Source of the DNA: UBA791 sp963602355
GTDB taxonomy: Bacteria > Cyanobacteriota > Vampirovibrionia > Gastranaerophilales > Gastranaerophilaceae
Direction of reading: 5' to 3'
Assembly (NCBI GenBank): GCA_963602355.1
Contig: CAVCIU010000040.1
Coordinates: 1-16,465, forward strand
Length of the DNA: 16,465 nucleotides
In this document: positions 1 through 8,122 of the stretch, in pieces
How positions within the stretch are numbered: the stretch's first letter is position 1
Layout: each line of letters begins with the position of its first letter
Notes under the pieces: model-generated
The model's input: only the letters and a program-made list of their open reading frames with translations
The model's database searches: none
What the model was told of the DNA's origin: nothing
Made by a program: the position numbers and the translations under genes

Positions 1-386
1 GGGGGATTCCCTGCAATATACGAAAATTTTAGATTAAAATTATATTTTAAAAAATCTTCTTCGTGTAGATTCCATTTTACATCATAAAAACCATAATAAC
101 TAGCAGTTTTATTCAAGTTATTTATACATTCTAAATATTTTTGATGGTCTATTTCAAAGCCCCAAATATCATTTTCTAGCCCTTTTTTTATTTTATTTTT
201 AGGAATTTTTTTGTTTATACAATCTTTAATGTATCTTGAAACAGCATTTCTCAGTACAGAACCGTCACCACACGAATTTTCAAGGAATTTTTCGCCATAT
301 AAATTTTTTTTATAATTTATTATATCTAGTAATTTGTTTACTTTATCTTCAGGGGTGAAAATCTGACATCTTTCTATGCGTTTCAT
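1..386 (-). CDS. N6-adenine DNA methyltransferase, 5' part, cut by window edge
   Basis: Translating the minus strand from the ATG at 386 gives an uninterrupted frame of 128 codons that runs off the window. It carries the ordered motifs of a gamma-type N6-adenine methyltransferase: motif X-like CQIFTPEDK (residues 7-15), the AdoMet-binding motif I-like FLENSCGDGSVL (34-45), an acidic motif II GFEID (76-80), a motif III-like EEDFL (109-113), and YIAGNPP, the start of the NPPY catalytic motif, at the last visible residues. Such enzymes methylate adenine in a recognition site and protect host DNA from a partner nuclease; the Eco57I/N-6 methylase families are the closest match by motif. A weak AGG lies about 7 nt before the ATG. 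The gene is divergent from the restriction operon starting at 746, so it may belong to a second modification system. Whether a nuclease or recognition domain follows cannot be seen. Confidence 0.85.
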   Translation of the reverse strand, partial: MKRIERCQIFTPEDKVNKLLDIINYKKNLYGEKFLENSCGDGSVLRNAVSRYIKDCINKKIPKNKIKKGLENDIWGFEIDHQKYLECINNLNKTASYYGFYDVKWNLHEEDFLKYNFNLKFSYIAGNP

Positions 387-745
387 TTCTACCTACAAAT
401 ACTACTTACACTAATATACATGATAAATACTATCATAAAAATATTATTTTTAATGTTAATATAAATAAAGACTAATGTATTGTAACATATTATAAATTAT
501 AAAGTTGTCTTAAATTTTATATTTAAAAATAACAATATTATTTATATTTTATTAGGCTTTATATTAACTTTATATCTTTTTGTGTCGTAATAATTGTTTC
601 TTTCTGATATTTCTGTGTTTTCGTTGTAATGTCGTTATTGGTATTACAAAGGAGGTTTTAGTGAACATAGTTTATCTAATTAAAGATAACAGATTCATTA
701 ACAATTTATTCCTTTTTGTGCTATCCTTATTTATAAGGAGATTTC
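387..745. other. AT-rich divergent intergenic region
   Basis: This stretch separates the minus-strand methyltransferase from the plus-strand restriction operon and should hold the promoters of both. It is so AT-rich that many TATAAT-like hexamers occur, so I do not name a promoter. Two items stand out: a 6-bp inverted repeat at 420-436, and a strong Shine-Dalgarno sequence at 648-655 in front of a GTG-started short frame at 661. I see no RNA gene and no clear transposon end, although TGTCGTAATAATTG near 582 and TGTCGTTATTGG near 629 are loosely similar to each other. Confidence 0.6.
420..436. promoter_or_regulatory. Short palindrome, possible operator
   Basis: ATGATA and TATCAT form a perfect 6-bp inverted repeat around a 5-bp spacer (AATAC). 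It lies about 35 bp upstream of the minus-strand methyltransferase start. Such short dyads are typical of dimeric repressor or R-M controller (C protein) sites, but no controller gene is visible here. In DNA this AT-rich, a 6-bp dyad can arise by chance. Confidence 0.2.
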
Positions 746-780
746 ATGAGTATTGCTCTAAAGGAAAAAGTAGATATTAA
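661..780 (+). CDS. Possible 39-aa leader peptide ahead of the restriction operon
   Basis: A GTG at 661 follows a near-perfect Shine-Dalgarno sequence (AAAGGAGG at 648-655) with a 5-nt spacer, one of the strongest ribosome sites in the window. The frame encodes 39 residues with a hydrophobic stretch (NNLFLFVLSLFI) and a basic end, and stops at TAA 778-780. Its last 35 nt overlap the start of the next gene (ATG at 746, its own AAGGAG at 735-740) in another frame. A ribosome translating it would pass over the downstream start, so it could affect how often the methyltransferase-like gene is initiated. It matches no family I recognise, and upstream extension of the same frame has no ribosome site. 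Confidence 0.3.
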   Translation: MNIVYLIKDNRFINNLFLFVLSLFIRRFHEYCSKGKSRY

Positions 781-1738
781 AGAAGATATTCTTTTTGACT
801 TAGACAAAGAGTTACTTGATATTTTGCTGAAAGACAGAACCTCTGATAAAAATATAATTTGGGCCATTGATGATTATAAAGTATATGGCAATAATTTTTC
901 TGCAACTGATTATATAACAATTGAATCTATTACAGGTAAAAATGGCAATGTAATTAAACCAAGAATAGAAAAATCTAAAGAAGAACAAATTGTTCGTATT
1001 CGTCAAAAAGCCGAAGTGTTTACACCATCATGGATATGTAACAAACAAAATAATTTAATTGATGGCGATTGGTTTGCAAAGGAAAATGTATTTAATAAAG
1101 AAACTGATAAAGGTTGGATAACAAACTCAAAAACAATAAAATTTCCTAAAAATTTAAACAAAACTTGGCAAGATTATGTTGCATTAACAAGAATGGAAAT
1201 TACATGTGGCGAAGCTCCATATCTTACAAGTAGGTATGATACTGTAACTGGCGATTATATTGAACCTATGGATAGAATTGGTTTATTAGATAGAAAATTA
1301 CGTATCATTTCCGAAAATACTAAAACAGAAGAAGAATGGATTATTTGGTCAAAAATTGCAGTAGAAAACATTTACGGCTACGATTGGCAGGGGGATAATG
1401 TATTATTAGCAAGAGAAAATATACTTTATACCGTATTAGAATATTTCGAAGATAAATTCAAAAGAGAAATGTCTATAACACTGATGAAAGACTTTGCTTA
1501 TATAATTTCTTGGAATATATGGCAAATGGATGGACTGAAATATGTTATTCCTAATAGTTGTAAAAATAAGGTTAAAGATGAACAACTAACACTTTTTAAA
1601 ATAGAAACAAGTAATAAGGAATGTCTTGGCTGCCAAAAGGATTTGCCACTAGAACATTCAGGAATTTACTGTATAATCATGGACTGGAAAAAACATCAAA
1701 AAATTAGATTTGTTGATTTGATATATGGAGTAAAATAA
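746..1738 (+). CDS. Methyltransferase-like restriction subunit (subunit M type) lacking NPPY
   Basis: This 330-aa protein looks like the small 'restriction endonuclease subunit M' proteins that accompany large helicase-methylase enzymes. It shows a motif X-like EVFTP (residues 90-94), a divergent AdoMet-site motif EITCGEAPYL (151-160) where active enzymes have a DPxCGSG-like sequence, and a following IYGYDWQGDN stretch resembling motifs II/III. Where motif IV would be expected it reads YIISWNIWQ (SWNIWQ at 255-260), so the catalytic NPPY is missing. It may therefore be inactive by itself and act as a structural, AdoMet-binding or specificity partner. A CLGC pair lies near the C-terminus. The start is set by AAGGAG five bases upstream. 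The next gene starts on the base after its stop codon, so the two are surely co-translated and probably form one complex. The role is inferred from motifs and neighbourhood. Confidence 0.75.
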   Translation: MSIALKEKVDIKEDILFDLDKELLDILLKDRTSDKNIIWAIDDYKVYGNNFSATDYITIESITGKNGNVIKPRIEKSKEEQIVRIRQKAEVFTPSWICNKQNNLIDGDWFAKENVFNKETDKGWITNSKTIKFPKNLNKTWQDYVALTRMEITCGEAPYLTSRYDTVTGDYIEPMDRIGLLDRKLRIISENTKTEEEWIIWSKIAVENIYGYDWQGDNVLLARENILYTVLEYFEDKFKREMSITLMKDFAYIISWNIWQMDGLKYVIPNSCKNKVKDEQLTLFKIETSNKECLGCQKDLPLEHSGIYCIIMDWKKHQKIRFVDLIYGVK

Positions 1739-4700
1739 GTGGAAGAAAAAATATTATTCGAAAAAACATTTCAAAGAAAGATAATATATGTATTCAGAAT
1801 TAACGATGAAGCACACAAAGGGCTTCTTAAAATTGGCGATGCAACAATAAAAACTAATACTCCATCTGAAAAATTGATATATCCGAATTCAGAATTAAAT
1901 ACATATGCAAAACAAAGAATTGATTCATATACAAAAACAGCAGGTATCAAATATGAACTCCTTTATGTTGAATTAGCTATAAAAGAAGAAAAAGACGATA
2001 ATGGACAAATTGTTGTTAAATCATTCCGAGACCATGCTGTACATGAAATTTTGAGAAATTCAAATATTAAATGCGTGAAAGTAAATGACACAACAGGAAA
2101 AGAATGGTTTAAAGCAGATCTAGAAACAGTTAAAAATGCAATAAAAGCCGTTAAAAATAATCAAATATCATTAACACCTGGTCAAATATCAATGGATAAA
2201 AATCCTATAATTTTTAGACCCGAACAAGAAAAAGCAATTAAAGAGACTATAAAAACATTAAAAACTTCTGATAGAATGTTGTGGAATGCAAAAATGCGTT
2301 TTGGAAAAACTATTTGTGCATTGGAAGTAACTCGTAAATTAGGATATCGAAAAACATTAATTATTTCGCATAGACCTGTTGTTGATAATGGCTGGCATGA
2401 TGATTTTCATAAAATATTTAATGATGAAGATAAAACCGAATATATCGCTAAAGGAATCAAATTTGACATAGAAGAAAAAATAAAGAAAAACGAGAAATTT
2501 ATTTACTTTATGTCCATTCAGGATTTAAGAGGGTCAAAAGTTGTTGATGGCAAATTTGATAAAAATGATAAAATTTTTGAAACAAAATGGGATTTTATAA
2601 TTATTGACGAAGCACATGAAGGAACAACAACTAAAAAAGGAGAAGATGTAAAAGAACTTTTAATAACAAAAGGTCACACAAAAATCCTTGAGTTATCAGG
2701 TACTCCTTTTAATATTATGAATAATTATGAGCAAAATAATGTTTATACTTGGGATTACATGATGGAACAATCTTCAAAACAAAAGTGGGACATTGAACAC
2801 TTTGGAGATTCTAACCCATACGAAGAACTTCCGCAAATGAAAATATATACTTATGACTTAGGCGAAAGTTTAGGTGTAAGTGAATATGATGAAATAGAAG
2901 ATAAAGCATTTAACTTTAAAGAATTCTTTAGAACATGGACTTTAGATGATAATAAAAAACCTACAAATGTAAAAATAGGTGATTTTGTTCATGAAAAAGA
3001 CATTAAAAATTTCTTAAATTTAATAACTTGCAAAGATGATTGCAATAATTATCCATATTCCTGCGAAGAATACCGTAATTTCTTTAAACATTCTTTATGG
3101 ATGTTACCAGGTGTAAAAGAAGCACGAGCTTTAAGTTCAATGCTTAAAAGCCATCCTGTTTTTGGCTCCGGACAATTTGAAATAGTAAATATCGCAGGTG
3201 ATGGCGACGAAGAAAACGATTCACAAGAAGCATTGACAAAAGTAAAAACAGCTATTGCAAAAGCATTAAAAGACGATACCTATACAATAACTCTTTCTTG
3301 TGGAAAATTAACAACTGGTGTAACCATTCCAGAATGGACAGCTGTGATGATGTTATCTGGCTCATATTCAACTTCTGCAGCAAATTATTTACAAACAATA
3401 TTTAGAGTTCAATCACCTGCGAATATAAATGGAATGAGAAAAGAATGTTGTTATGTATTTGATTTTGCACCAGATAGAACACTTAAAATGATCGCAGATG
3501 CCGTACAATTATCAACTCAAGCAGGCAAGACAACTGGAAATGACCGCAAATTAATGGGTGAATTTTTAAATTTCTGCCCTGTAATATCTTATAGCGGTAC
3601 AAGAATGATTAAATACGATGAATCAAAATTATTGCAGCAATTAAAAAGAGCTTATGCTGAAAGAGCTTTAAAAAGTGGATTTGATGATATAAATTTGTAT
3701 AATGATGAACTTTTACAATTGAATGAGATTGAATTACAACAGTTTGATAACCTTAAAAAGATTATAGGTTCAGCAAAAGCTTCACCAAAAACAAGAGAAA
3801 TTAATATTAACAAACAGGGTTTAACAAAAGAAGAATATGAACAACTTGAAAAATTAAATAAAAAACCTAAAAAAGAAAGAACTCCTGAAGACGAAGCTAA
3901 AATTCAACAATTAAAAGAGCAGAAGGAACAAAGACAAAAAGCAATTTCAATATTAAGAGCAATCTCTATCAGAATTCCACTTTTAATATACGGAGCAGAT
4001 ATAAATAAAGAAATTATTACAATTGAAGATTTATTACAAGATGATGTTATTGATGTAAATTCTTGGAAAGAATTTATGCCAAAAGGTGTTGATAAAGAAA
4101 TTTTTAAAACTTTTATCAAATACTATGATATAGACGTATTTAATGCAGCAAGTCAAAGAATAAGAAAAATTGTTAAGTATGCAGATACTCTTGCGCCAAC
4201 ACAAAGATCAGCAGAAATTTCAAAACTATTTTCATACTTCAAAAATCCTGATAAAGAAACAGTTTTAACACCATGGCGTGTTGTAAATATGCATATGGGT
4301 GATTGCTTAGGTGGATATAATTTCTTTGATAAAAATTTTGAGCACGATATAGAAGAACCTAGATTTGTAAATCAAGGGGAAGTAACAACTGAAACCTTAG
4401 GCAATTCAAATGCACAAATATTAGAAATAAATTCTAAAACAGGGCTTTATCCTTTATATGTCACTTATAGTATTTTTAGAAGTAAGTGTCCTGATATTGA
4501 TAAAACGCCGATTGAAGAACAGAGAAAACTATGGAATGAAACAGTTCAGAATAATATCTATGTAATATGCAAGACACCTATGGCAAAGAGCATAACAAAA
4601 AGAACTCTTGTAGGTTTTAGTGATGTAAAAATTAATGCACATTACTTTGAAGATTTAATAAACACAATTCAACACAAACCTAAACAATTTGTAGAAAGAA

Positions 4701-5794
4701 TTAAAAAACCAAATTATTGGAATATAAAGGACGGACAAGAAATGAAATTTGACGCGGTAGTAGGGAATCCACCATATCAAGAAGAAACAAATGTTGAAAG
4801 CAAAAGTAACGGACAAACTCCTAGAAAAAATGTATTTCACTTATTTCAAATGATGTCAGAAAAAATAACATCAAATAGAACAGTTCTTATTTATCCTGGA
4901 ATAAGATGGATGCATCAATCAGGAAAAGGATTAAAACAATTTGGAGCAGATTTAATAAATAGTCCTAACCTTGAAAAGATTGTTTTTTATCCTAATGCTA
5001 AGGAATTATTTTATAATACAGAAATTCCAGATGGAATTTCTATGGTAATGACAAACAAAAATAAGTGTACAAATGGATTTGTATATGCTTACAAAGAAAA
5101 TTCTAATGAAATATTATTACAACGCGACAATCCTGGAGAGTCATTATTAATTATTAATCCTCATGACATGAATATTGCAGATAAAGTGAGTAAATTTGTT
5201 ACTGATAATAATCTTGAATATTTAAATAAAAGTGTCCTACCCCGTTCGCTATTTGGCATAGAAAGTGATTTTATAGAAAAGAATATTGACAAAGTAAAAC
5301 TCTATGAGAATAAACCGTTAGAATCCAATGAAATAAAGTTATTAACAAATGACAAAGCAGGTCCGTCTGGTAGAACTCAATGGTTTGTTATAGATAAATC
5401 TTTAATCTTGCAAAATATTAATTATATTGGACAATGGCAAGTTGTTGTTTCAAGTGCTCATGCTGGAGGTCAAGATGGTAGAGATAATCAAATGGAAATT
5501 GTTGATAATCATAGTGCGTTTGGAAGGGCAAGGGTTGCATTAAAATCTTTCAATAATGAAAACTCAGCTAATAATTTCTATAAATATTGTAAAAGTAAAA
5601 TAATAAAATATTTGTTTTTATTATCAGATGAATCTCTTGGTTCTTTAGCTAAATTTGTTCCAGATTTAAATAATTATAATTCTTTAAACTTTGTAGATTT
5701 TTCAAAAAATATTGATGAACAATTCTACAAAATATTAAATTTAAGTGAAGATGAAATTGCATACATAGAATCAATGATTCGTCAAATGGAGTGA
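1739..5794 (+). CDS. GIY-YIG nuclease / SF2 helicase / N6-adenine methylase fusion (type ISP-like restriction enzyme)
   Basis: This 1351-aa protein has three parts. Residues about 10-150 resemble the T5orf172/MUG113 branch of GIY-YIG nucleases: IYVF, then LLKIGDA, and a late EWFKADLETV. Residues about 155-640 form a superfamily 2 ATPase: atypical Walker A MRFGKT (186-191), DEAH (290-293), SGTP (320-323), TTGVT (525-529) and a motif VI-like QTIFRVQ (552-558). A charged, probably coiled-coil stretch covers about 695-740. The C-terminal methylase has VLTP (842-845), a divergent motif I ILEINSKTGLYPL (894-906), and the catalytic GNPPY at 1009-1013, followed by about 340 residues likely to include target recognition. 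Nuclease-helicase-methylase-recognition order is that of type ISP enzymes, which translocate on DNA and cut unmodified sites; there the nuclease is Mrr-like. The GTG start directly abuts the upstream stop codon, with GGAG 8 bases before it. Confidence 0.85.
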   Translation: MEEKILFEKTFQRKIIYVFRINDEAHKGLLKIGDATIKTNTPSEKLIYPNSELNTYAKQRIDSYTKTAGIKYELLYVELAIKEEKDDNGQIVVKSFRDHAVHEILRNSNIKCVKVNDTTGKEWFKADLETVKNAIKAVKNNQISLTPGQISMDKNPIIFRPEQEKAIKETIKTLKTSDRMLWNAKMRFGKTICALEVTRKLGYRKTLIISHRPVVDNGWHDDFHKIFNDEDKTEYIAKGIKFDIEEKIKKNEKFIYFMSIQDLRGSKVVDGKFDKNDKIFETKWDFIIIDEAHEGTTTKKGEDVKELLITKGHTKILELSGTPFNIMNNYEQNNVYTWDYMMEQSSKQKWDIEHFGDSNPYEELPQMKIYTYDLGESLGVSEYDEIEDKAFNFKEFFRTWTLDDNKKPTNVKIGDFVHEKDIKNFLNLITCKDDCNNYPYSCEEYRNFFKHSLWMLPGVKEARALSSMLKSHPVFGSGQFEIVNIAGDGDEENDSQEALTKVKTAIAKALKDDTYTITLSCGKLTTGVTIPEWTAVMMLSGSYSTSAANYLQTIFRVQSPANINGMRKECCYVFDFAPDRTLKMIADAVQLSTQAGKTTGNDRKLMGEFLNFCPVISYSGTRMIKYDESKLLQQLKRAYAERALKSGFDDINLYNDELLQLNEIELQQFDNLKKIIGSAKASPKTREININKQGLTKEEYEQLEKLNKKPKKERTPEDEAKIQQLKEQKEQRQKAISILRAISIRIPLLIYGADINKEIITIEDLLQDDVIDVNSWKEFMPKGVDKEIFKTFIKYYDIDVFNAASQRIRKIVKYADTLAPTQRSAEISKLFSYFKNPDKETVLTPWRVVNMHMGDCLGGYNFFDKNFEHDIEEPRFVNQGEVTTETLGNSNAQILEINSKTGLYPLYVTYSIFRSKCPDIDKTPIEEQRKLWNETVQNNIYVICKTPMAKSITKRTLVGFSDVKINAHYFEDLINTIQHKPKQFVERIKKPNYWNIKDGQEMKFDAVVGNPPYQEETNVESKSNGQTPRKNVFHLFQMMSEKITSNRTVLIYPGIRWMHQSGKGLKQFGADLINSPNLEKIVFYPNAKELFYNTEIPDGISMVMTNKNKCTNGFVYAYKENSNEILLQRDNPGESLLIINPHDMNIADKVSKFVTDNNLEYLNKSVLPRSLFGIESDFIEKNIDKVKLYENKPLESNEIKLLTNDKAGPSGRTQWFVIDKSLILQNINYIGQWQVVVSSAHAGGQDGRDNQMEIVDNHSAFGRARVALKSFNNENSANNFYKYCKSKIIKYLFLLSDESLGSLAKFVPDLNNYNSLNFVDFSKNIDEQFYKILNLSEDEIAYIESMIRQME

Positions 5795-5884
5795 AAAGAG
5801 ATTAAAAATACAAATTTTTCTTAAAATATTATAAATTTCATATCCACTACATTTATGTTAAAATTAAGTAACTTGGAGGTTTTC

Positions 5885-6886
5885 ATGACAAGTGAAGTTT
5901 CAAAAATTTATACAGATATAGCCGAATTACTTAACGTTGCAAGAGCAAAAACTTATCATATTGTTAATTCAATTATGGTTGAAACTTATTGGAAAATCGG
6001 TCAACGTATTGTTGAAGAAGAACAAGCTGGAAAATCTCGTGCAGAATATGGAACAAAACTCATTGAAAACTTATCAAAATATTTGACAGACACATTTGGA
6101 AAAGGTTTTTCTGAAGCCAACTTAAAGAATATGCGTCAATTTTATCTAACATTTCCTGAATTCGACACGCGGTGCGTAGCGAATTTGTCTTGGACAAATA
6201 TTCGTACAATCATTAGAATTAGCAACAAAAAAGAAAGAGAATATTATCTAAAAGAAGCTGCTGTTGGCAATTGGACTTCAAGACAACTCGAGCGAAACAT
6301 TAAAAGTGGATATTATCAAAGACTTTTATCTACACAAGAAAATAATGACAATATCTGTTTGCCAGCTGTTATAAATCCAAAAGATTTTGTAAAAGATCCG
6401 TATGTGTTAGAATTTTTAGATTTACCAGAAAATATTGAAGGCAAAGAAAGTACGTTAGAATCAGCTTTAATTACAAATTTGCAAAAATTCTTACTTGAAT
6501 TAGGAAAAGGGTTTTCGTTTGTTGCAAGACAATTTAGAATCAGCACAGAAAACGAACATTTTTATGCTGATTTAGTGTTTTACAACTATATTTTAAAGTG
6601 TTTTGTTGTTATCGATTTAAAGACAACTAAATTATCTCACGCTGATATTGGACAAATGGATATGTATATCAGAATGTTTGATAAATTAAAGCGTGGAATA
6701 GATGATAATCCAACCATCGGTATTATAATGTGTACAGATAAATCTGAAACAATGGTCAAATACTCTATTCTTCAAGAAAGCCAACAAATTTTTGCAAGTA
6801 AATACAAAACTGTTTTACCAACAGAAGAGGAACTTGCCGAATTAATAAGCTCAGAAACAAGATATTTAGAATCACAAAACGATTAG
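5885..6886 (+). CDS. DUF1016 / YhcG-type PD-(D/E)XK nuclease
   Basis: I place the start at the ATG at 5885, because GGAGG at 5875-5879 sits just before it; an ATG 30 bases upstream would put that site inside the gene. The 333-aa protein has the two usual halves. The N-terminal DUF1016 domain includes YWKIGQRIVEEEQ and the conserved LSW (101-103) with a later WTSRQLERNI. The C-terminal nuclease-like domain has YADLVFY with D229, then VVIDLK (D244, K246) and HADIGQMDMYI. The family is widespread, frequently next to restriction systems and mobile elements, and its biochemical role is poorly defined; a DNA-cleaving function is inferred from the fold. It follows the helicase gene by 90 bp of AT-rich DNA and may have its own promoter. 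It ends 7 bp before the converging transposition operon. A GC-rich patch at 6163-6181 interrupts an otherwise AT-rich gene. Confidence 0.9.
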   Translation: MTSEVSKIYTDIAELLNVARAKTYHIVNSIMVETYWKIGQRIVEEEQAGKSRAEYGTKLIENLSKYLTDTFGKGFSEANLKNMRQFYLTFPEFDTRCVANLSWTNIRTIIRISNKKEREYYLKEAAVGNWTSRQLERNIKSGYYQRLLSTQENNDNICLPAVINPKDFVKDPYVLEFLDLPENIEGKESTLESALITNLQKFLLELGKGFSFVARQFRISTENEHFYADLVFYNYILKCFVVIDLKTTKLSHADIGQMDMYIRMFDKLKRGIDDNPTIGIIMCTDKSETMVKYSILQESQQIFASKYKTVLPTEEELAELISSETRYLESQND

Positions 6887-6893
6887 CTAAATT

Positions 6894-7445
6894 TTAATTA
6901 AAAACTATTCTATTAATATCAAATTTGTTTTTATCAGTTATACGTTTTACTTGAAATACACATTTTTTAGAAATAATTCCTTTGTTTTGATAGTATTTCA
7001 AGAGTTGATTTAGTAGAGCAAGAGTATTTTTTATTCTTTTGGCACACAAGTTTCTATTTTTACATTCAACATAAAAACTTTTAATATCCTCAATTGAAAT
7101 ATCGTTTAATTTTTTATCTCCAAATGCAGGCAAAATATGCATTTTAAATATTGAACTATAATTTTTTACCGTACCCTGTTTGCAATTCTTATGAACATAA
7201 TTTTTCATAAAACTATTAATCGCAGTCTTTGTTAAAATTGATTTTTTGACTTTTTTAGGAATCGTAAAAATTTCATAATCTAGTAAAACTTCTTTTTCTT
7301 TATATTTATACAAGCCTTGTTCAAACGCTATTTTATTACTGTTCAAAAGGTGTTCAAGTTCTGTTTTACAATCACACTCTGCAATCATATTTATTTCATC
7401 AAGCGTAAATTCTTTTAGATGTTTTGCAAGTTTTTCTATGTTCAA
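6894..7445 (-). CDS. Stand-alone integrase core-binding-like protein of the transposition operon
   Basis: This 183-aa protein starts with TTG at 7445. The start is supported by GGAGG eight bases upstream and by a TTGA overlap with the stop codon of the ATPase gene. Residues about 75-165 resemble the SAM-like core-binding domain of tyrosine recombinases: a TVKNYSSIFKMHILPAFGDK stretch (92-111), then a helix ending in IEDIKSFY and a further helical pair. The catalytic domain with its R-H-R-Y residues is absent; the protein stops shortly after. Residues 1-60 are an unassigned helical N-terminus with a CDC motif. It may be a DNA-binding accessory or targeting subunit of the transposase, or the remnant of a recombinase shortened when cargo was joined here. 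Being third in an overlapping operon argues for a function in transposition. Its gene ends 7 bp from the converging DUF1016 gene with no terminator between. Confidence 0.7.
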   Translation of the reverse strand: MNIEKLAKHLKEFTLDEINMIAECDCKTELEHLLNSNKIAFEQGLYKYKEKEVLLDYEIFTIPKKVKKSILTKTAINSFMKNYVHKNCKQGTVKNYSSIFKMHILPAFGDKKLNDISIEDIKSFYVECKNRNLCAKRIKNTLALLNQLLKYYQNKGIISKKCVFQVKRITDKNKFDINRIVFN

Positions 7446-8122
7446 ATTATATCCTCCACTATTTCTTTAGTTATCTCGGTCAAATTATTATCTTTAGCAA
7501 CAATTTCAAGTTGGTTAATTAATTGCACTATTTGTCGAAAACGATTATATTTTTTGTGTATGTATTCAATAGCATCAACTGTGAATTTAATTTCTGCTAA
7601 TTGATTTATTATTTGAGCAACATCATTTACCCAAAAAGTTTCAAATTTTACAATCTCTGAAAATCTATCAAAAAGATGTTTGTATCGCTCGAGTTTTTTA
7701 TGTGCCAATCCCATACCAACAAAAATTATTGGACAGTCAGTTTCATCATGAATATCTCTCAAAATTTCTATAGTTTTCAAGTTGTTCATCAAGTAATCTA
7801 TTTCATCAACAATAATAAGTTGAGGTTTTTGTTTTAACTTTTGTACTACTAAATTGAAATTATCTGACGTCAAATATCTTGGAATTTCGTCCATTTCTTT
7901 AGCAATTTCTTCTAATAACCATCGCCCTGTCATTAAATTTGTTGCTCTTAAATATATCGCATCATATTTACAAGCTAACCATAATGCTGTTTGAGATTTT
8001 CCAAGTCCTGGTTCGCCATATATTAATCCCATCTTAGGTATATTCTTTGGTTTATTTAAAAGATTTTCAACAAGTCCGATAAAGTTTTTCACGTTAGTTG
8101 TTTTAACAAAAATTCTATTCAT
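7442..8122 (-). CDS. MuB/TniB-like AAA ATPase, transposition regulator
   Basis: This 226-aa protein is the expected partner of a Mu- or Tn5053/Tn7-type transposase. Such ATPases bind target DNA, recruit the transposase and activate strand transfer, and in some elements provide target immunity. The Walker A loop is GEPGLGKS (36-43), the Walker B strand LIIVDEID (102-109), and a sensor-like FVGMGLAHKKLERY follows. The length is that of a minimal AAA core, shorter than phage Mu MuB, which has an additional N-terminal DNA-binding region. The start codon lies inside the end of the transposase gene (8-bp overlap, ATGAATAG), and its stop overlaps the TTG start of the next gene, so the three proteins are made from one transcript by coupled translation. 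Confidence 0.87.
   Translation of the reverse strand: MNRIFVKTTNVKNFIGLVENLLNKPKNIPKMGLIYGEPGLGKSQTALWLACKYDAIYLRATNLMTGRWLLEEIAKEMDEIPRYLTSDNFNLVVQKLKQKPQLIIVDEIDYLMNNLKTIEILRDIHDETDCPIIFVGMGLAHKKLERYKHLFDRFSEIVKFETFWVNDVAQIINQLAEIKFTVDAIEYIHKKYNRFRQIVQLINQLEIVAKDNNLTEITKEIVEDII

Noticed and set aside
387..745. Specific promoter boxes and a left transposon end in the divergent region
   Set aside because: The DNA is too AT-rich for hexamer matches to mean much, and nothing convincingly matches the CCAAT-type repeats at the right side.
580..780. 66-codon version of the short frame ahead of the restriction operon
   Set aside because: The first ATG at 580 has no ribosome site. Only the GTG at 661 does, so I keep just the shorter form.
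5795..5884. Terminator between the helicase-methylase gene and the DUF1016 gene
   Set aside because: Only weak A/T complementarity (AAAAAT...AATTTTT) is present, with no GC stem.
6887..6893. Transposon left end between the DUF1016 gene and the third transposition gene
   Set aside because: Only 7 bp are available and there is no TGT-type terminus or repeat.
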